Source of the DNA: Laccaria trichodermophora | Lineage: Eukaryota; Basidiomycota; Agaricomycetes; Agaricales; Hydnangiaceae | Reading direction: 5' to 3' | Length of the DNA: 64,000 nucleotides | NCBI GenBank assembly: GCA_018417955.1 | Contig: JACTVC010000011.1 | Location: 804,262-868,261 of the forward strand | In this document: positions 21,727 through 32,177 of the stretch, piece after piece | How positions within the stretch are numbered: the first letter of the stretch is position 1 | Layout: every line of letters starts with the position of its first letter | Made by a program: the position numbers and the translations under genes | The notes under the pieces: generated by a model | What the model was told of the DNA's origin: nothing | Databases searched by the model: none | The model's input: only the letters and a program-made list of their open reading frames with translations

Positions 21727-22564
21727 ATGACTCCTCCCCCAAACCTCGGTAAGAACGCGTTCACCAGAAATTTCCTATTCATATGGATTTTTTTTCACTA
21801 GTATTCGTCACTGGGAACGCAAACAAACTCCGGGAAGTCAAGGAGATACTGTCCCAGGGCGGTTATCCTATTGAAATCGATTCTCAGAGCCTCGAAAGTG
21901 GATAGACTGCTCCGTCATTTTTGTTCTACACTCATCAAACCCAATTTTTCTAGTTCCTGAAATTCAGGGAACCACGATAGAAGTTGCCACAGATAAATGT
22001 CGAAGAGCAGCTGAGCTAGTACGCCGATGGTACTTGCCCATTTAACTTTCACTGAAGTTCATCTCAGGTCGGAGGTCCTTGTATCACAGAAGACACTGCT
22101 CTTTGCTACGTGGCTCTTAAAGGGCTTCCCGGACCTTATATAAAGCATTTTATGGTAGCAGTTGGCCATGAAGGTCTGAACGCAATGCTCGACGGATTCC
22201 CCACAAGGGCGGCTGAAGCCGTATGCACATTTGCATACTCTGCAGGACCTGGTGAGATTGGTTTCTGAAATAATATATACCGTTTCTGAATATTAAATCT
22301 CATTTCAGGAGCGGAGCCCGTCATATTCGAAGGCCGCACGGAAGGAACCATCGTTCCTGCTCGCGGACCTAAGGTATTTGGTTGGGACGCCGTCTTTGAG
22401 CCCCTTGGCACTGGAATGACGTGGGTTGTTTTTTGCCTTCCGTAGGCTCCGTATGACCTGTTGTGTCCAGATACGCAGAGATGCCAGCGGATCAGAAAAA
22501 CAAAATCTCGCATCGGTACAAAGCTTTGGATAAGCTTCGTACATACCTTCAATCACTGTCATAG
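21727..22564 (+). CDS. HAM1: Inosine triphosphate pyrophosphatase (Ham1/ITPA), copy 1
   Basis: Hydrolyses ITP, dITP and XTP to monophosphates, keeping deaminated purines out of nucleic acids. Six exons in phase: [24 protein letters not shown] with the [10 protein letters not shown] region; [40 protein letters not shown] with [28 protein letters not shown] with [10 protein letters not shown]; and [20 protein letters not shown], ending LQSLS. All family hallmarks are present: TGNxxK, EDTxL, FGWD and ISHR. Length about 190 residues, the family norm. Introns are about 50-60 bases. A second copy lies 300 bases downstream with the same exon layout. Confidence 0.93.
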
Positions 22565-22864
22565 AAATCCACCACCTTATGATTGTTCCAAGATATGTAA
22601 ATTGTACAACAAACAAGACAAGAAGCAGGTTTTCTCGGTTTTTCCGGTTCCTGGAAGGAATTTTCTGGAAAATATACTAGTAAGGTGCGGATCAGGGGGC
22701 CCGGCTGGGCATGGGGACATATGCAGGTTCCGGTTCCGATGGTTCCTGGTTTTTATGCGTTTTTTTTCGGAATTTTTAGGGCTTCCTAGGTTGAGAAACC
22801 CGTGAACTCGGAAACTGAAATGCTTGAATACTGATGTTCAAGGCAGCCTACACCACTGATCAGA
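22565..22864. other. Spacer between ITPase copies
   Basis: 300 bases between the two ITPase genes; the bases just before both start codons match (ctgatcag). No gene or repeat seen in the remainder. Confidence 0.4.
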
Positions 22865-23705
22865 ATGACTCCACCCCAAAACCTCGGTAAGAACGCTTTC
22901 ACCGTATTTTGTCTATATATCTTATTGATTTCTCATTAGTATTCGTCACTGGGAACGCGAACAAACTCCTGGAGGTCAAGGCGATACTGTCCGAAGGCGG
23001 TCATCCTATTGAAATCGATTCTCAGAGCCTCGAAAGTGGATTGACCGCTTCGTTATTTTTATTCTCAACTCATAAAACCTATTTTTGTAGTTCCTGAGAT
23101 TCAGGGAACTACGATGGAAGTTGCCACAGATAAATGTCGAAGAGCAGCTGAGCTGGTACGCCGATCGCCCTTGCCCGTTCAACTTTCATTGAATTCCACC
23201 TTAGATCGGAGGTCCTTGTATCACAGAAGACACTGCTCTTTGCTATGTTGCTCTCAAAGGGCTTCCCGGCCCTTACATAAAGCATTTTATGGTAACAGTC
23301 GGCTATGAAGGTCTGAATGCAATGCTTGACGGATTCCACACAAGGGCGGCTGAAGCCGTGTCTACATTTGCATATTCTGCAGGACCTGGTGAATTTGTTT
23401 CTGAAATAATATACACCGTTTCTGACTATCAAGCCTCAATTCAGGAGCGGAGCCAATCACATTCGAAGGTCGCACGGAAGGAACCATCGTTCCTGCTCGC
23501 GGACCTAAGGTATTTGGTTGGGGCGCTGTGTTTGAGCCCCTTGAAACTGGAATGACGTGGGTTGATTTCTCTTTCTTTCGTAGGCTCCGTATGACCTGTC
23601 GTGTCCAGATACGCAGAGATGCCAGCAGATCAGAAGAACAAAATTTCACATCGGTACAAAGCTTTAGATAAGCTTCGAACATACCTTCTTGGATCACTGT
23701 CGTAG
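22865..23705 (+). CDS. Inosine triphosphate pyrophosphatase, copy 2 (FGWG variant)
   Basis: Tandem duplicate of the preceding gene with identical exon layout and high similarity at both DNA and protein level, including in introns. Exons read [67 protein letters not shown] and so on to [20 protein letters not shown], ending LLGSLS. No stop or frameshift. The conserved FGWD motif reads FGWG here; in human ITPA that aspartate lies in the base-recognition segment. The first residue of VGGP is changed to Ile, and VGHEGL is VGYEGL. The copy may have altered activity or be drifting. Confidence 0.88.
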
Positions 23706-23892
23706 AAAATTCACTGCTGCATAATTGTTCCAAGATATGTAAATTGTACAGCATGCGAGACAAGAAATACACGAGAGGGTTATAGAGTACAGTCAAATGT
23801 CCAAGATGATGTTTCGCAATTGTATGCTACAAGATTTATATGAATGATGAGAGTCATCTAGCTTCAACTTGAAGATAAAGATATTAAGGAAA
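23706..23892. other. Short convergent spacer
   Basis: Between the ITPase copy 2 stop and the stop of the minus-strand thioesterase gene; nothing recognised. Confidence 0.4.
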
Positions 23893-24706
23893 TCATAGCT
23901 TTGATTTTTCGTGAGAGGGTCCATTTTGCCAGGGGTTAACCGTCGAATGAACGGCCGAAACGCACAGATTATCACCATCCCAGAGCTGATAAAAATAATG
24001 TTACCGCTCTCCGAATGAAAAAAGTTATACACAATGTTTTACCTCACACCTAGCAGAGCGCACACGTCCGCGGAGGGACATCGATGTCGATACCACTCGT
24101 AATTTGGTGCCTCTGAAAACCATGTAAGATTGGGAAACAAGAACGAAGACAAGGGGGAAAAAAGTATGTTGACACACAGCCGAATAGATCTATGCCAAAT
24201 GAGATTCATCGACTGAGATACACTGGTCCCATCCACACCAATCGTGCGACCCAGCATAATAAGGGCAGACACCGAACATCTGCCACGGTCAACTTTTACT
24301 TCACAGAAAAACCTTCGATAAATAGAAAACGTACGGGTCGATTATATACGCCGCACAAGCACCGTGTAGTGTCCCGAACACGTTGCACATATCTATCACC
24401 AACCCTATGAGCAAAAAGTACAATAACAGTAAGCCCGATCGTACCTTTATCAACTGTGATCTCGAATATGGTTTCCCCATATGCCGCCGCCGAACCTTCC
24501 TTCCACACGTTCATCTCCAATGGCTTCAATCGTTGTCCAACACTTGCGCCGTATGATTTGTCCGCAGTGCTCACGAAGTAGGTAAAAGCACTGACGCTGC
24601 GACGCTTTGCATCGTCCGAGAGATTACCTGCGATATGGGAGACTTCGATGTCCTTTGCGCCTGCCGATATCAGTTCTTGTAATCTCCGAGATGACGTAGA
24701 CGACAT
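23893..24706 (-). CDS. PaaI-like hotdog-fold thioesterase, copy 1
   Basis: Hotdog-fold proteins of the PaaI/ACOT13 group hydrolyse acyl-CoA thioesters. Five exons in phase, starting MSSTSSRRLQELISAG at 24706. The later exons read DMCNVFGTLHGACAAYIIDP, CSVSALIMLGRTIGVDGTSV with SQSMNLIW, GTKLRVVSTSMSLRGRVRSA and LWDGDNLCVSA. The family's helix motif HGGxxxxxxD appears as HGACAAYIID. About 210 residues. Two plus-strand paralogues at 25066 and 26202 share the exon borders (before DMC, after D(P/E), before GTKLR, after CE). The C-terminal exon has diverged (SVNPWQNGPSHEK-like end) from its paralogues. Confidence 0.8.
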
Positions 24707-25065
24707 TGGGTATAAATTTTGACTCCGAGAAGACTGGGATGGGGATTTTTTCCCCGGCTTAAAAGATCCATTGTTTAATGGGATGGATAACTAAAACATG
24801 CATTCCATACCTTATTCCAGTTTCTCAAAATACGAAATGCTGCTGTCTAGTTTGGATTATCGAAAATGGGTATAAGGACCCTGTGTCAGGTCAATGATCA
24901 ATGATTCCCACGATGATTGCTCTTAGCTTAAACTGTACCGGCTCGTCAAACAGCCGCACCCGGCACGCTCTTCATGCTTCATGGCATCAATCACTACTCC
25001 TCCATCCCTAGCGCCTGCGGTGTTAACCATCTTTTCAAAACTCTCCAGAGTCTACCCAAGGAACA
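24707..25065. promoter_or_regulatory. Divergent promoter between thioesterase copies 1 and 2
   Basis: 359 bases between two head-to-head paralogues; both promoters must lie here. No other gene recognised. Confidence 0.4.
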
Positions 25066-25888
25066 ATGGCAGCCATCACCTCGTTACAATCCAGCCTCTC
25101 TGCGCAAGCTTTTATGAAACGCCCGCTTGACCCAGAAATGGTCAACGGGATAAAGGGTAACGCGCCTCCGGAAGTCAAGCAAATGCCGTTGAAGTGGCTT
25201 ATGCTCTTTCGGCAGCGAGGGAATAGTTTCGCGACTTCCGTCGCGCAGCGCTTGAGGGTTACGGAGGTGAATATTCTTCCAAGCCCGGATGACCATAAGA
25301 AACTGGAGGGGAAGGTGGTCTGCGAGGTCGATGTAACGCCTGGTATTTCTTGAATTATTTCGGGTAAAGAGACATATTCTCTGATGGTGTGATATAGATA
25401 TGTGCAGCGCACGAGGTGTATTGCATGAAGGCTGTATTGCATTCCTCGTTGACGAGTGAGTTTCCTTTTTCAACAACCTCATTGAATTCGTTTCTGAATT
25501 TTTGACGCGTTCCTAAGGTGCATAGCGAGCTCTATGTCCGTCGCCATTTCTGCTGAAGGGAGAGCCTCATCGCCTGGCGTCACACAAACCATGAATCTCA
25601 TGTTCCACGCGTCAGCTAATGTGTAAAGTTCAAATTTTACTTTTCCAATAGTCATGCACTGATTGAGAGTATGCGCTAGAGGGACGAAATTACGCGTTGT
25701 AAGCACCACCATGGCGTCTGGGCTTCAATCAAATGCTGGACGATGTGAGGTAAGGGCCATTTATAACTAAGTATCTGACTGTCAGACGTTAATTCGTGTA
25801 GGTCTGGGACTCGAAAAACCACCGTCTTCTTGCCTCTGGAGCGATGCTACTAATGCCTCCGTCATTGCCTATGAAACGGCCTTCATAG
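25066..25888 (+). CDS. PaaI-like hotdog-fold thioesterase, copy 2
   Basis: Five exons in phase: MAAITSLQSSLSAQAFMKRP to VCEVDVTP; DMCSARGVLHEGCIAFLVDE; CIASSMSVAISAEGRASSPG with VTQTMNLMFHASAN; VGTKLRVVSTTMASGLQSNA; and VWDSKNHRLLASGAMLLMPP. The HGGxxxxxxD helix reads HEGCIAFLVD. The catalytic-type Asp and the conserved C(I/S)..S.S after it are present. Donors GTATTT, GTGAGT, GTAAAG and GTAAGG fit. About 205 residues. It lies head-to-head with copy 1 and tandem to copy 3. Confidence 0.8.
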
Positions 25889-26201
25889 AGAGTGAAAAGT
25901 ATCAGCTGTAGAACTAGAATAAGACGATAGATTCTCAGGCAATTGATAGAATATACCTTCCTATTGTATGAATAATATTTCCGGCGCGGCACTGCCAGTA
26001 AATGACTGACCTTCGGTCAGATAAAATTTCTTGGCTCTTTCCTCCAACACAAGACTTTCGCAACTTACCGCATAAGATAGTTGAGCTAGACAAAAAATTG
26101 ATCAGCAAAATCATGTGGTTCAAACCAGGGATCGTGGTACGCTGATGATATATATGGAGAAAGGAAAGTGATAGGGAAAGAAACGTTGCTTTCATTTTCC
26201 C
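25889..26201. other. Intergenic, thioesterase copies 2-3
   Basis: 313 bases between tandem paralogues; no gene or repeat seen. Confidence 0.4.
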
Positions 26202-27002
26202 ATGTCGCTCCGTCGAGAGACCTATCGTGACTATCTCGCCACGCCACTCAGCCCATCTGCGACGGCGCATATTGAGGGAAATGCGTCGCGGGAACTCAAA
26301 GAGGTGCCTTTGAAATGGTATAACATCTTTCGAACACTCGGCAAAGGAGGCTTTGGGTACGAGGCAGGGAAACGCACTGTGGTTAAGGAGCTTTCGATAC
26401 AACCGACTGTAGATGACCCTAGCAAAATGGAGGCGAGGTTGGTTTGTGAGATTGAGGTTACTGCAGGTGCGGTCCAGCGTCGTTAAAAATTGGCATGCTA
26501 ATCAGAGTAGATATGTGTGATGGGATGGGTATGTTGCACCAAGGGTGTATGGCGTTTTTGATGGATGAGTACGACACCCCTCTCCGTTATCAGGAATGCT
26601 CGAGTAGATTTAATTTGAATTCGCGTCACAGGGGATCAGCAATCGCGCTCCTCGTGATGAACATCCATGAGGGAGGCGAGAACAGCATCGGGGTATCACA
26701 GACGCTAAACATCTTATACCACGCTGCGGCCCCGTTGTGAGCACTCGTCTGCCTCTCATCATCTTTATATCTTATATCTGGAACAGAGGAACGAGGTTAC
26801 GGATAATTAACCGGTCAGTGACAGCTAGGGGGGAAATGGACTGTTGTCGCAGCGAGGTATGTTCATCGAGGTTCTCAGCGCGTAGCAGGCCGTTTATATA
26901 GTATCGCAGATTTGGGATTTGGATAGGCATAGGTTGGTCGTGTCTGTAACTCAGATACAGATGGCTCCGTCAGGGTTATTTCCGAGTTTTGAAGGGGCTT
27001 GA
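26202..27002 (+). CDS. PaaI-like hotdog-fold thioesterase, copy 3
   Basis: Starts MSLRRETYRDYLATPLSPSA at 26202. Exon 1 includes LVCEIEVTAG, then DMCDGMGMLHQGCMAFLMDE, CSSSAIALLVMNIHEGGENS with IGVSQTLNILYHAAAPL, GTRLRIINRSVTARGEMDCC and IWDLDRHRLVVSVTQIQMAP ending SFEGA. The intron before IWDLD is 53 bases (GTATGT...TCGCAG). The helix motif reads HQGCMAFLMD. The C-terminal half GVSQTLNILYHAAAPLG matches the fungal PaaI-like consensus. About 200 residues. It is on the same strand as copy 2, and both keep the same five-exon plan. Confidence 0.8.
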
Positions 27003-27355
27003 GTTGAGCTTGAGCTTCTTGGCCCTTTATTTGGGCTCGACGTGGAAGCCAAACAAAGACGTGTTTGTGTCTAATCCCGAAATAGACCGTGTTTCCCTGA
27101 GCCTGGTGTTTTTCCCATTCACCATGATCAATGGTTGTTAAATAAAACAAAGGGCTCCTCAGCTCCTTCCATTCAATACCTTTCATCTCAACCACCTACT
27201 ACATCCTATCAATATTTAAGTAAGTTGTGCTTCAAGACGCGTTTTCTACTCCACTGACGAAACTGACATTACATTTAGTAGATCACCGTTAGGAAAGCGT
27301 AGGGATCCACACATCTTTACATCGGAACACTTGTACGACCAAGAAATTTTGAATA
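27003..27355. other. Intergenic, thioesterase copy 3 to NADAR gene
   Basis: 353 bases that must hold the 3' end of one gene and the promoter of the next; no gene recognised. A 5' UTR intron (27215-27280 has a GT..AG pair) is possible for the NADAR gene. Confidence 0.35.
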
Positions 27356-29480
27356 ATGGGCCAATCTTCTTCTAAACAAAAACATTACCCATTCCCTGTT
27401 CCAACTTATCCTGCTGGGTATGGACCACCACCCCCATTTGCTCCCCCTCAACAATACCCACAACCACTTGCGTATCCTATGGGATACCCTCAAGGACCTT
27501 ACGGTCATGTACCACCTGTATATGGACAACCTAATACTTTGCCACAACCACTTCTCAACTGGCTTCCTCAAGACAAGCCTAAACGAAAACGTAAGACGAC
27601 GAGGAGAGCCAACTCAGAGCAATACCCAACAGGATACGTTCCAAGTGAAAGTCAACACCATCGTACGCACGATCAAACCATTTTATTACGCTGTCTCTAT
27701 CTAATTCGATTGCATAGGTGCATCCACCAGAACCCGTTCCATGTCCCGTCTAGTATCCACCCAACCTCAAGGTGGACCTGTCATCCCCGGCCAAAATACC
27801 CAATCCTATCATCCCACATCTCACTCTCACCGTCCACCCTCCCAATCTCAACCACCTCCACTCTTCACGCCAGGAGCGGGGGCAACGGGGGCACCTCTAA
27901 CCAGCTTCCCATCTCCTCAGGTAGCGCAAAACCCCAGACGTGCCGCAACTCCCTTTATTGCCCCGTTCAGTGACAGCTTCTCCGACGACGACGACGACGA
28001 CCTGCCTCAAGGTCATCAACAGACCTCCCACTCCCACTCCCATCATGCCAACCCGGTAAATCCACACCCAGGACGGGTCCACAGTACAACACAACAACAA
28101 CAACCCTCAAGTCGTCGTGAACCCATCCAATACCCACCACCACGGCCACTTCAAGCCGAACTCTCACACGTTATCCAGCCTATGTCACCTGCCGAACCCA
28201 GCGCATTCGGTCCCCCAGACCTAGGACCGCATGCACCTATTGACAATCCCCTCCCACCACCACCACGCGATCTCTACGAGATGACTCCATACAAGGCCCT
28301 CCTTACCCTCCCACAGTCGACTGCTCTGCTGACAGCCACCTATGGAGCTCAGGCTCCAACCCAGACAATGCCAATTTTGGCCTCTGGTGCTCCGGTCACG
28401 CAAACTCAAACGCAGCCCAAACGCAAAAAAGGAGGGCTCTTTAGGGCTTTTAGCTCGAGGAGACAAAGTACTAGCGGTAGCAATGCGGATTCATCATCGC
28501 AGCCAACAACAGTGCAGTATATCCCTGTGTTTGTACCCCAGCAGCCTGGTCAAGCTGCAGCTGCAGCGACAGGAGCTTTAGGAGCATCGGCGTCGGCGTC
28601 AACGTCAAATCTTGGACATGGGGGGTCTAATCATCTCCATGGAGGGTCTAATCATGGTCATGGAGGGTCTAATCATGGTCATGGAGGGTCTCATCATGGT
28701 CATGGAGGAGGGGGTGATCATGACAGTCAAAGCGGGACTAGTACGGCCGCTTCAACACCTGTAACGCCAACTCCTACAAGTGCATTTGGGTCAGGCTTCC
28801 CCACTGGCAATTCGGCAAGAGGCTTTCCTACAGGAAACTCGACGACCACAGGGTTTCCTACAGGGGGCACCGCAGGTTTCACATCGGCAGGGTTGGCATC
28901 TGCTGGAGCTGGTCCTTCTTCTGCTCCCAACCATCGTCCGGCATCCATGGCGTCCTCGCATCGCCCCCCTTCCGTCGTGCGGTTCAACCAGCAGGGCACG
29001 TACGCTGGTTTCATGAATCACTCAAAGCACCGGGTGTTGTACAAGAACCAGACTTATCCCAGCGCAACGCACCTGCACGAAGCCATGAAATACCTTGAAC
29101 ATCGACCAGATTTGGCGGAAAATATCAGGAATTGCAGGGATGTGGTAGACGTCTATCCGCTCTCTGCTAGGTACCAGCAGTTCCAGCGACCGGACTGGGG
29201 GCAGGTGTTTTTGCAATTGGTATGTTTGAATCGTCGTCTTTATATGAGGGTAAATCCGTTGCTCACAGTGACCTTTATTCAGATGGAGGAAACCTTGTTT
29301 CTGAAATTCAAGCAACACCCCGACTTGCGCTGGCTGCTTACGGGGACGGAACGAGCCATGCTTATATATGCTGATCCGAATGATTCATTCTGGGGCGAGG
29401 GTAATGGAACTGGGGCGAATGAGTTGGGAAAAGCGCTGATGAGGGTCAGGGAGAGGCTTGAGCGAGACAGGTTGGGCTGA
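27356..29480 (+). CDS. NADAR-domain (YbiA-like) protein with long disordered N-terminus
   Basis: NADAR domains cleave N-glycosidic bonds, either of riboflavin-pathway intermediates (YbiA/RibX type) or of ADP-ribose on modified guanine (DarT-linked type). Three exons in phase. Residues 1 to about 500 are Pro/Gln/Ser-rich, beginning MGQSSSKQKHYPFPVP, a possible N-myristoylation site (MGQSSS). They include Lys/Arg-rich patches and a Gly/His/Ser/Asn repeat (28620-28710). The C-terminal 150 residues hold the NADAR domain: FMNHSKHRVLYKNQTYPSA, THLHEAMKYLEHRPDLAE, MEETLFLKFKQHPDLRWLL, LIYADPNDSFWGEGNGTG and NELGKALMRVRERL. An intron of about 65 bases (donor GTATGT) splits FLQL and MEETL. The NxLG, WG and E residues of the active site are conserved. 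Confidence 0.88.
28617..28712 (+). repeat. Four imperfect 21-bp coding repeats (Gly/His/Ser/Asn)
   Basis: The protein reads HGGSN(H/L)(H/G) in a run of about four units, built on GGGTCTAATCATGG repeats. A polar His-rich linker before the NADAR domain. Confidence 0.8.
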
Positions 29481-29782
29481 CTGAGGCGTTTCTGCCCTCC
29501 TCGTTTCCCTTTTCTATTTCATTTCTTTGGGTTTCTGTGGATCTACCGTTGTATCTGTCTGCTGATCTTTGCTTTCTTTTTTTTGCCATTCCACCGATAC
29601 TCACACCTATGATACCCTCATTCTTTGCGACACCCAAGCCTTCCATCTCACGTATCTCAGGAGGAATTATATCATTAGATTATGCAGTTATGTAGTATGT
29701 AGCAGTTTCAAGTACCTTATGATCAATCTGACATGCTTTATCTTCACCCTCCAAGTCTCTAACAATCGCCTGAACTGCTTCG
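29481..29782. other. Convergent spacer
   Basis: 302 bases between the 3' ends of the NADAR gene and the LARP7-like gene; T-rich, nothing recognised. Confidence 0.5.
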
Positions 29783-31727
29783 TCAATGCTTCCGCCTCTT
29801 CTTTCTCTGCCTTCCCGCGTCTATCTCGGTATTCTCTTTACCAACATCACCTCCAGTTCCGCCACTCAAAGCCAGAACAGCCTTCTCCACAGCCTGCCTC
29901 CTCACTTTATCCGGCACCTTCTGCCAATAAACCTCCTCCCTCTTTCCTTCCACCACCTCGATTATAATGGGCTTCATCCCAGGTTTCGTCGATGAAATAG
30001 AAGTGCCTAGATCGTCCAATCCGCGGTCTTGGACAGTTGGATTTTGCGTGAAGTGCTGCGAGATAAGACGTGCATGCGCAGGCGTGCTCACGCGGAGATA
30101 ACACTACATGTAAGTGTGTGAGAACGATGAATATAGAGGGATAGAAACTTGACGTACCGTGTCCATGCCTTTGTTGAAGTCCACGTAGTCCAATGCATCT
30201 CCTGGGTTATCCAGGCAAGCAGCAGCTTTGAATGCGTGTGAAAAGAGGGCTCGCAGTGTAGTTTTGTTGGTCTCTGGGTGCACGTTCTTGGCAAATAAAA
30301 GGCAACCGTAGGGGTAAGGCGACCACTGGTCGATTACTGGACTCCCGTTGTCCCCAGTTTGGTGCTCAGCGCTTCCTTCCTCCGCCTCCTTGTCCAGCTC
30401 TGCCATCTTTTCCGACTGTCGCTTCGTTTTCCCAGCTACGCTCAAAGGTCTCGTCTCTGCTCCCTCAGGTAGCATGGATAACGAGGTGCCTCCAACTACC
30501 TGACCCAATGCAGCGTCACTGTTATCCTGAAACTTGTTGATCTCATCAACAAGCTGCGTTCGGTAGAGGAGATATTCCGCCTTGAGCTTGTCCCACCGTG
30601 ATTTAGGCAAGGTTCTAAAACCGAATTTCAATGCCTCTTTGGCAACCTCTGTTTCTCCGCCTGTTTCATCATTCACTTCGTCACGGTCCCAACTCCAAAC
30701 CTGTGTAAGCTTTTCAACGTCCTCCTGTGTTTGGAGCGTGACTAGCGCAAAGCCTTTACACACGGGTTGATCCCCTGCTTTATCTTGATGGTGGGGAGGG
30801 AGGGAGACGTGCTGGACGCGCGTTGGAAATCGGTCGTCGCTCATGCCTTCCGAGGCAACTGGGTGAGCTAGCAATAGTTGCGTAAATCGACAGATTCCAG
30901 GAATACTGCGGTACTGTATCGGAATATTCTCCTGCATCACTCACAGTCAGCCAATATCTGCGTCAAGTTGACCATGAAAAACAAACCATATATACTGTCA
31001 GGTTTTTCCAATCACTCTTGGAATACGTGCTAGACGCATTCCGACAAGCTGTAGCCCAGTCTTTTCTGCGTACCTCGTACCCGCCTTGAGAAGGCCTTGA
31101 GCCAGACCCGTCGCGATACCATCCAGAAGACGAAGGGGCCGCGAACAAGAGCCTAACGTCAATAAAATCTACCGCGTAGGTACGGATGGCCTTTATGATT
31201 GTTGTTTCGGGAATACCACTGAGAATGGGCGAAAGAACGTGCGAGTGCTTTATGAGGTACCTAAGTGGTATATCTGAGGAGCACGCGTAAGGAAGCCACA
31301 GGAGAGATATGTGAACAGAAAACGTACATCCTGCATCCTGGTCAATCGCTGCCGTATTGCCAGTTCCCTCTCCAGGCTCTTCGTCCAACGCTACAGCCTG
31401 CAACTCTCCCTGATCAATTCTTCGCCGCAGATCCGCGTCAGACCATAATGCATAGTCCGAAAGAGCGAGACACACAAGGGAGGCATGATCTTCATCCGTA
31501 AATTTGGTAGTTTGTTTCGTCTTCGTTCGACCTAGATGTTGGACGCGTTCATCCCCATCTTGAGCTCTGTCCTTCCCCTTCTCTTTCGCAGTGAGGATGG
31601 GGAACGGTGCGGCTGGAAGAGAGGTTGCTTCAGCATTTTTGGAGACTATCGCAGGCCGGAGAGAAGATTTGGGCCGAGTCAACTTTCTTGGTATGAAGGT
31701 CAGAGGAGAGGACATTGGGCCGCTCAT
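29783..31727 (-). CDS. LARP7/Pof8-like RNA-binding protein (La module and xRRM)
   Basis: Fission yeast Pof8 and ciliate p65 are telomerase RNA-binding LARP7 members; animal LARP7 binds 7SK. Four exons in phase: start MSGPMSSPLTFIPRKLTRPK at 31727. The La motif is in exons 1-2 (LALSDYALWSDADLRRRID ... YIPLRYLIKHSHVLSPIL). An RRM1-like region follows (FPTRVQHVSLPP ... CKGFALVTLQTQEDVEKLT). The C-terminal xRRM has YGCLLFAKNVHPETNKTTL, RALFSHAFK and the RNP3-like DYVDFNKGMDTCYLRV. The end is Lys/Arg-rich. About 585 residues. The intron before CYLRV splits the xRRM. I infer a telomerase RNP role from the Pof8 resemblance; a U6 or 7SK-like role is the alternative. Neighbours are unrelated. Confidence 0.8.
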
Positions 31728-32177
31728 AGCGCGTTGGTTAACTTAGAGCTTCGTCGCATCCACCCTTGTTGAAGTTCTTTGGTACCCCGAATGATTCAGC
31801 TCGACTTTGGTAAATGCCCATATTATTTACTCTGATACTTCACTGAAATTATAATCCAAGTCCAATAATTTCATAATGCAGAGGTCCAGGAACAGAACGA
31901 AACCAATGTCCAATTTAGTCTCTCCTAGACAGCTTCGATATGATGTGAAGTTGTACCTTGGTTCACGATCATATGAAGTCTGTTGTTTGTCGCGCCCCAA
32001 AAACCGTGTCAGGAAATGTTTATGTAATCTTCGGACTCTGAAATCACGGTCCGACCTCGTCGCGTTGGATATTGGTCTGCTCCCTTCAAGCCCTGACGCG
32101 ATTTTGACCTTCATACATCCTGAACATCGATTATTTGGCTTTCTGAATTACTTCGAACACCTGATGAACACTAAAGT
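31728..32177. other. Upstream spacer with left inverted repeat
   Basis: Contains the promoter side of the LARP7-like gene and the left copy of a 53-bp inverted repeat (31993-32045). No gene recognised. Confidence 0.4.
31993..32045 (+). repeat. Left arm of 53-bp inverted repeat
   Basis: Matches the reverse complement of 33367-33419 at 51 of 53 bases; starts CGCCCCAAAAACCGTGTC. Confidence 0.85.

Noticed and set aside
22136..22616. Minus-strand frames over ITPase copy 1
   Set aside because: Antisense of conserved ITPase exons, duplicated together with them.
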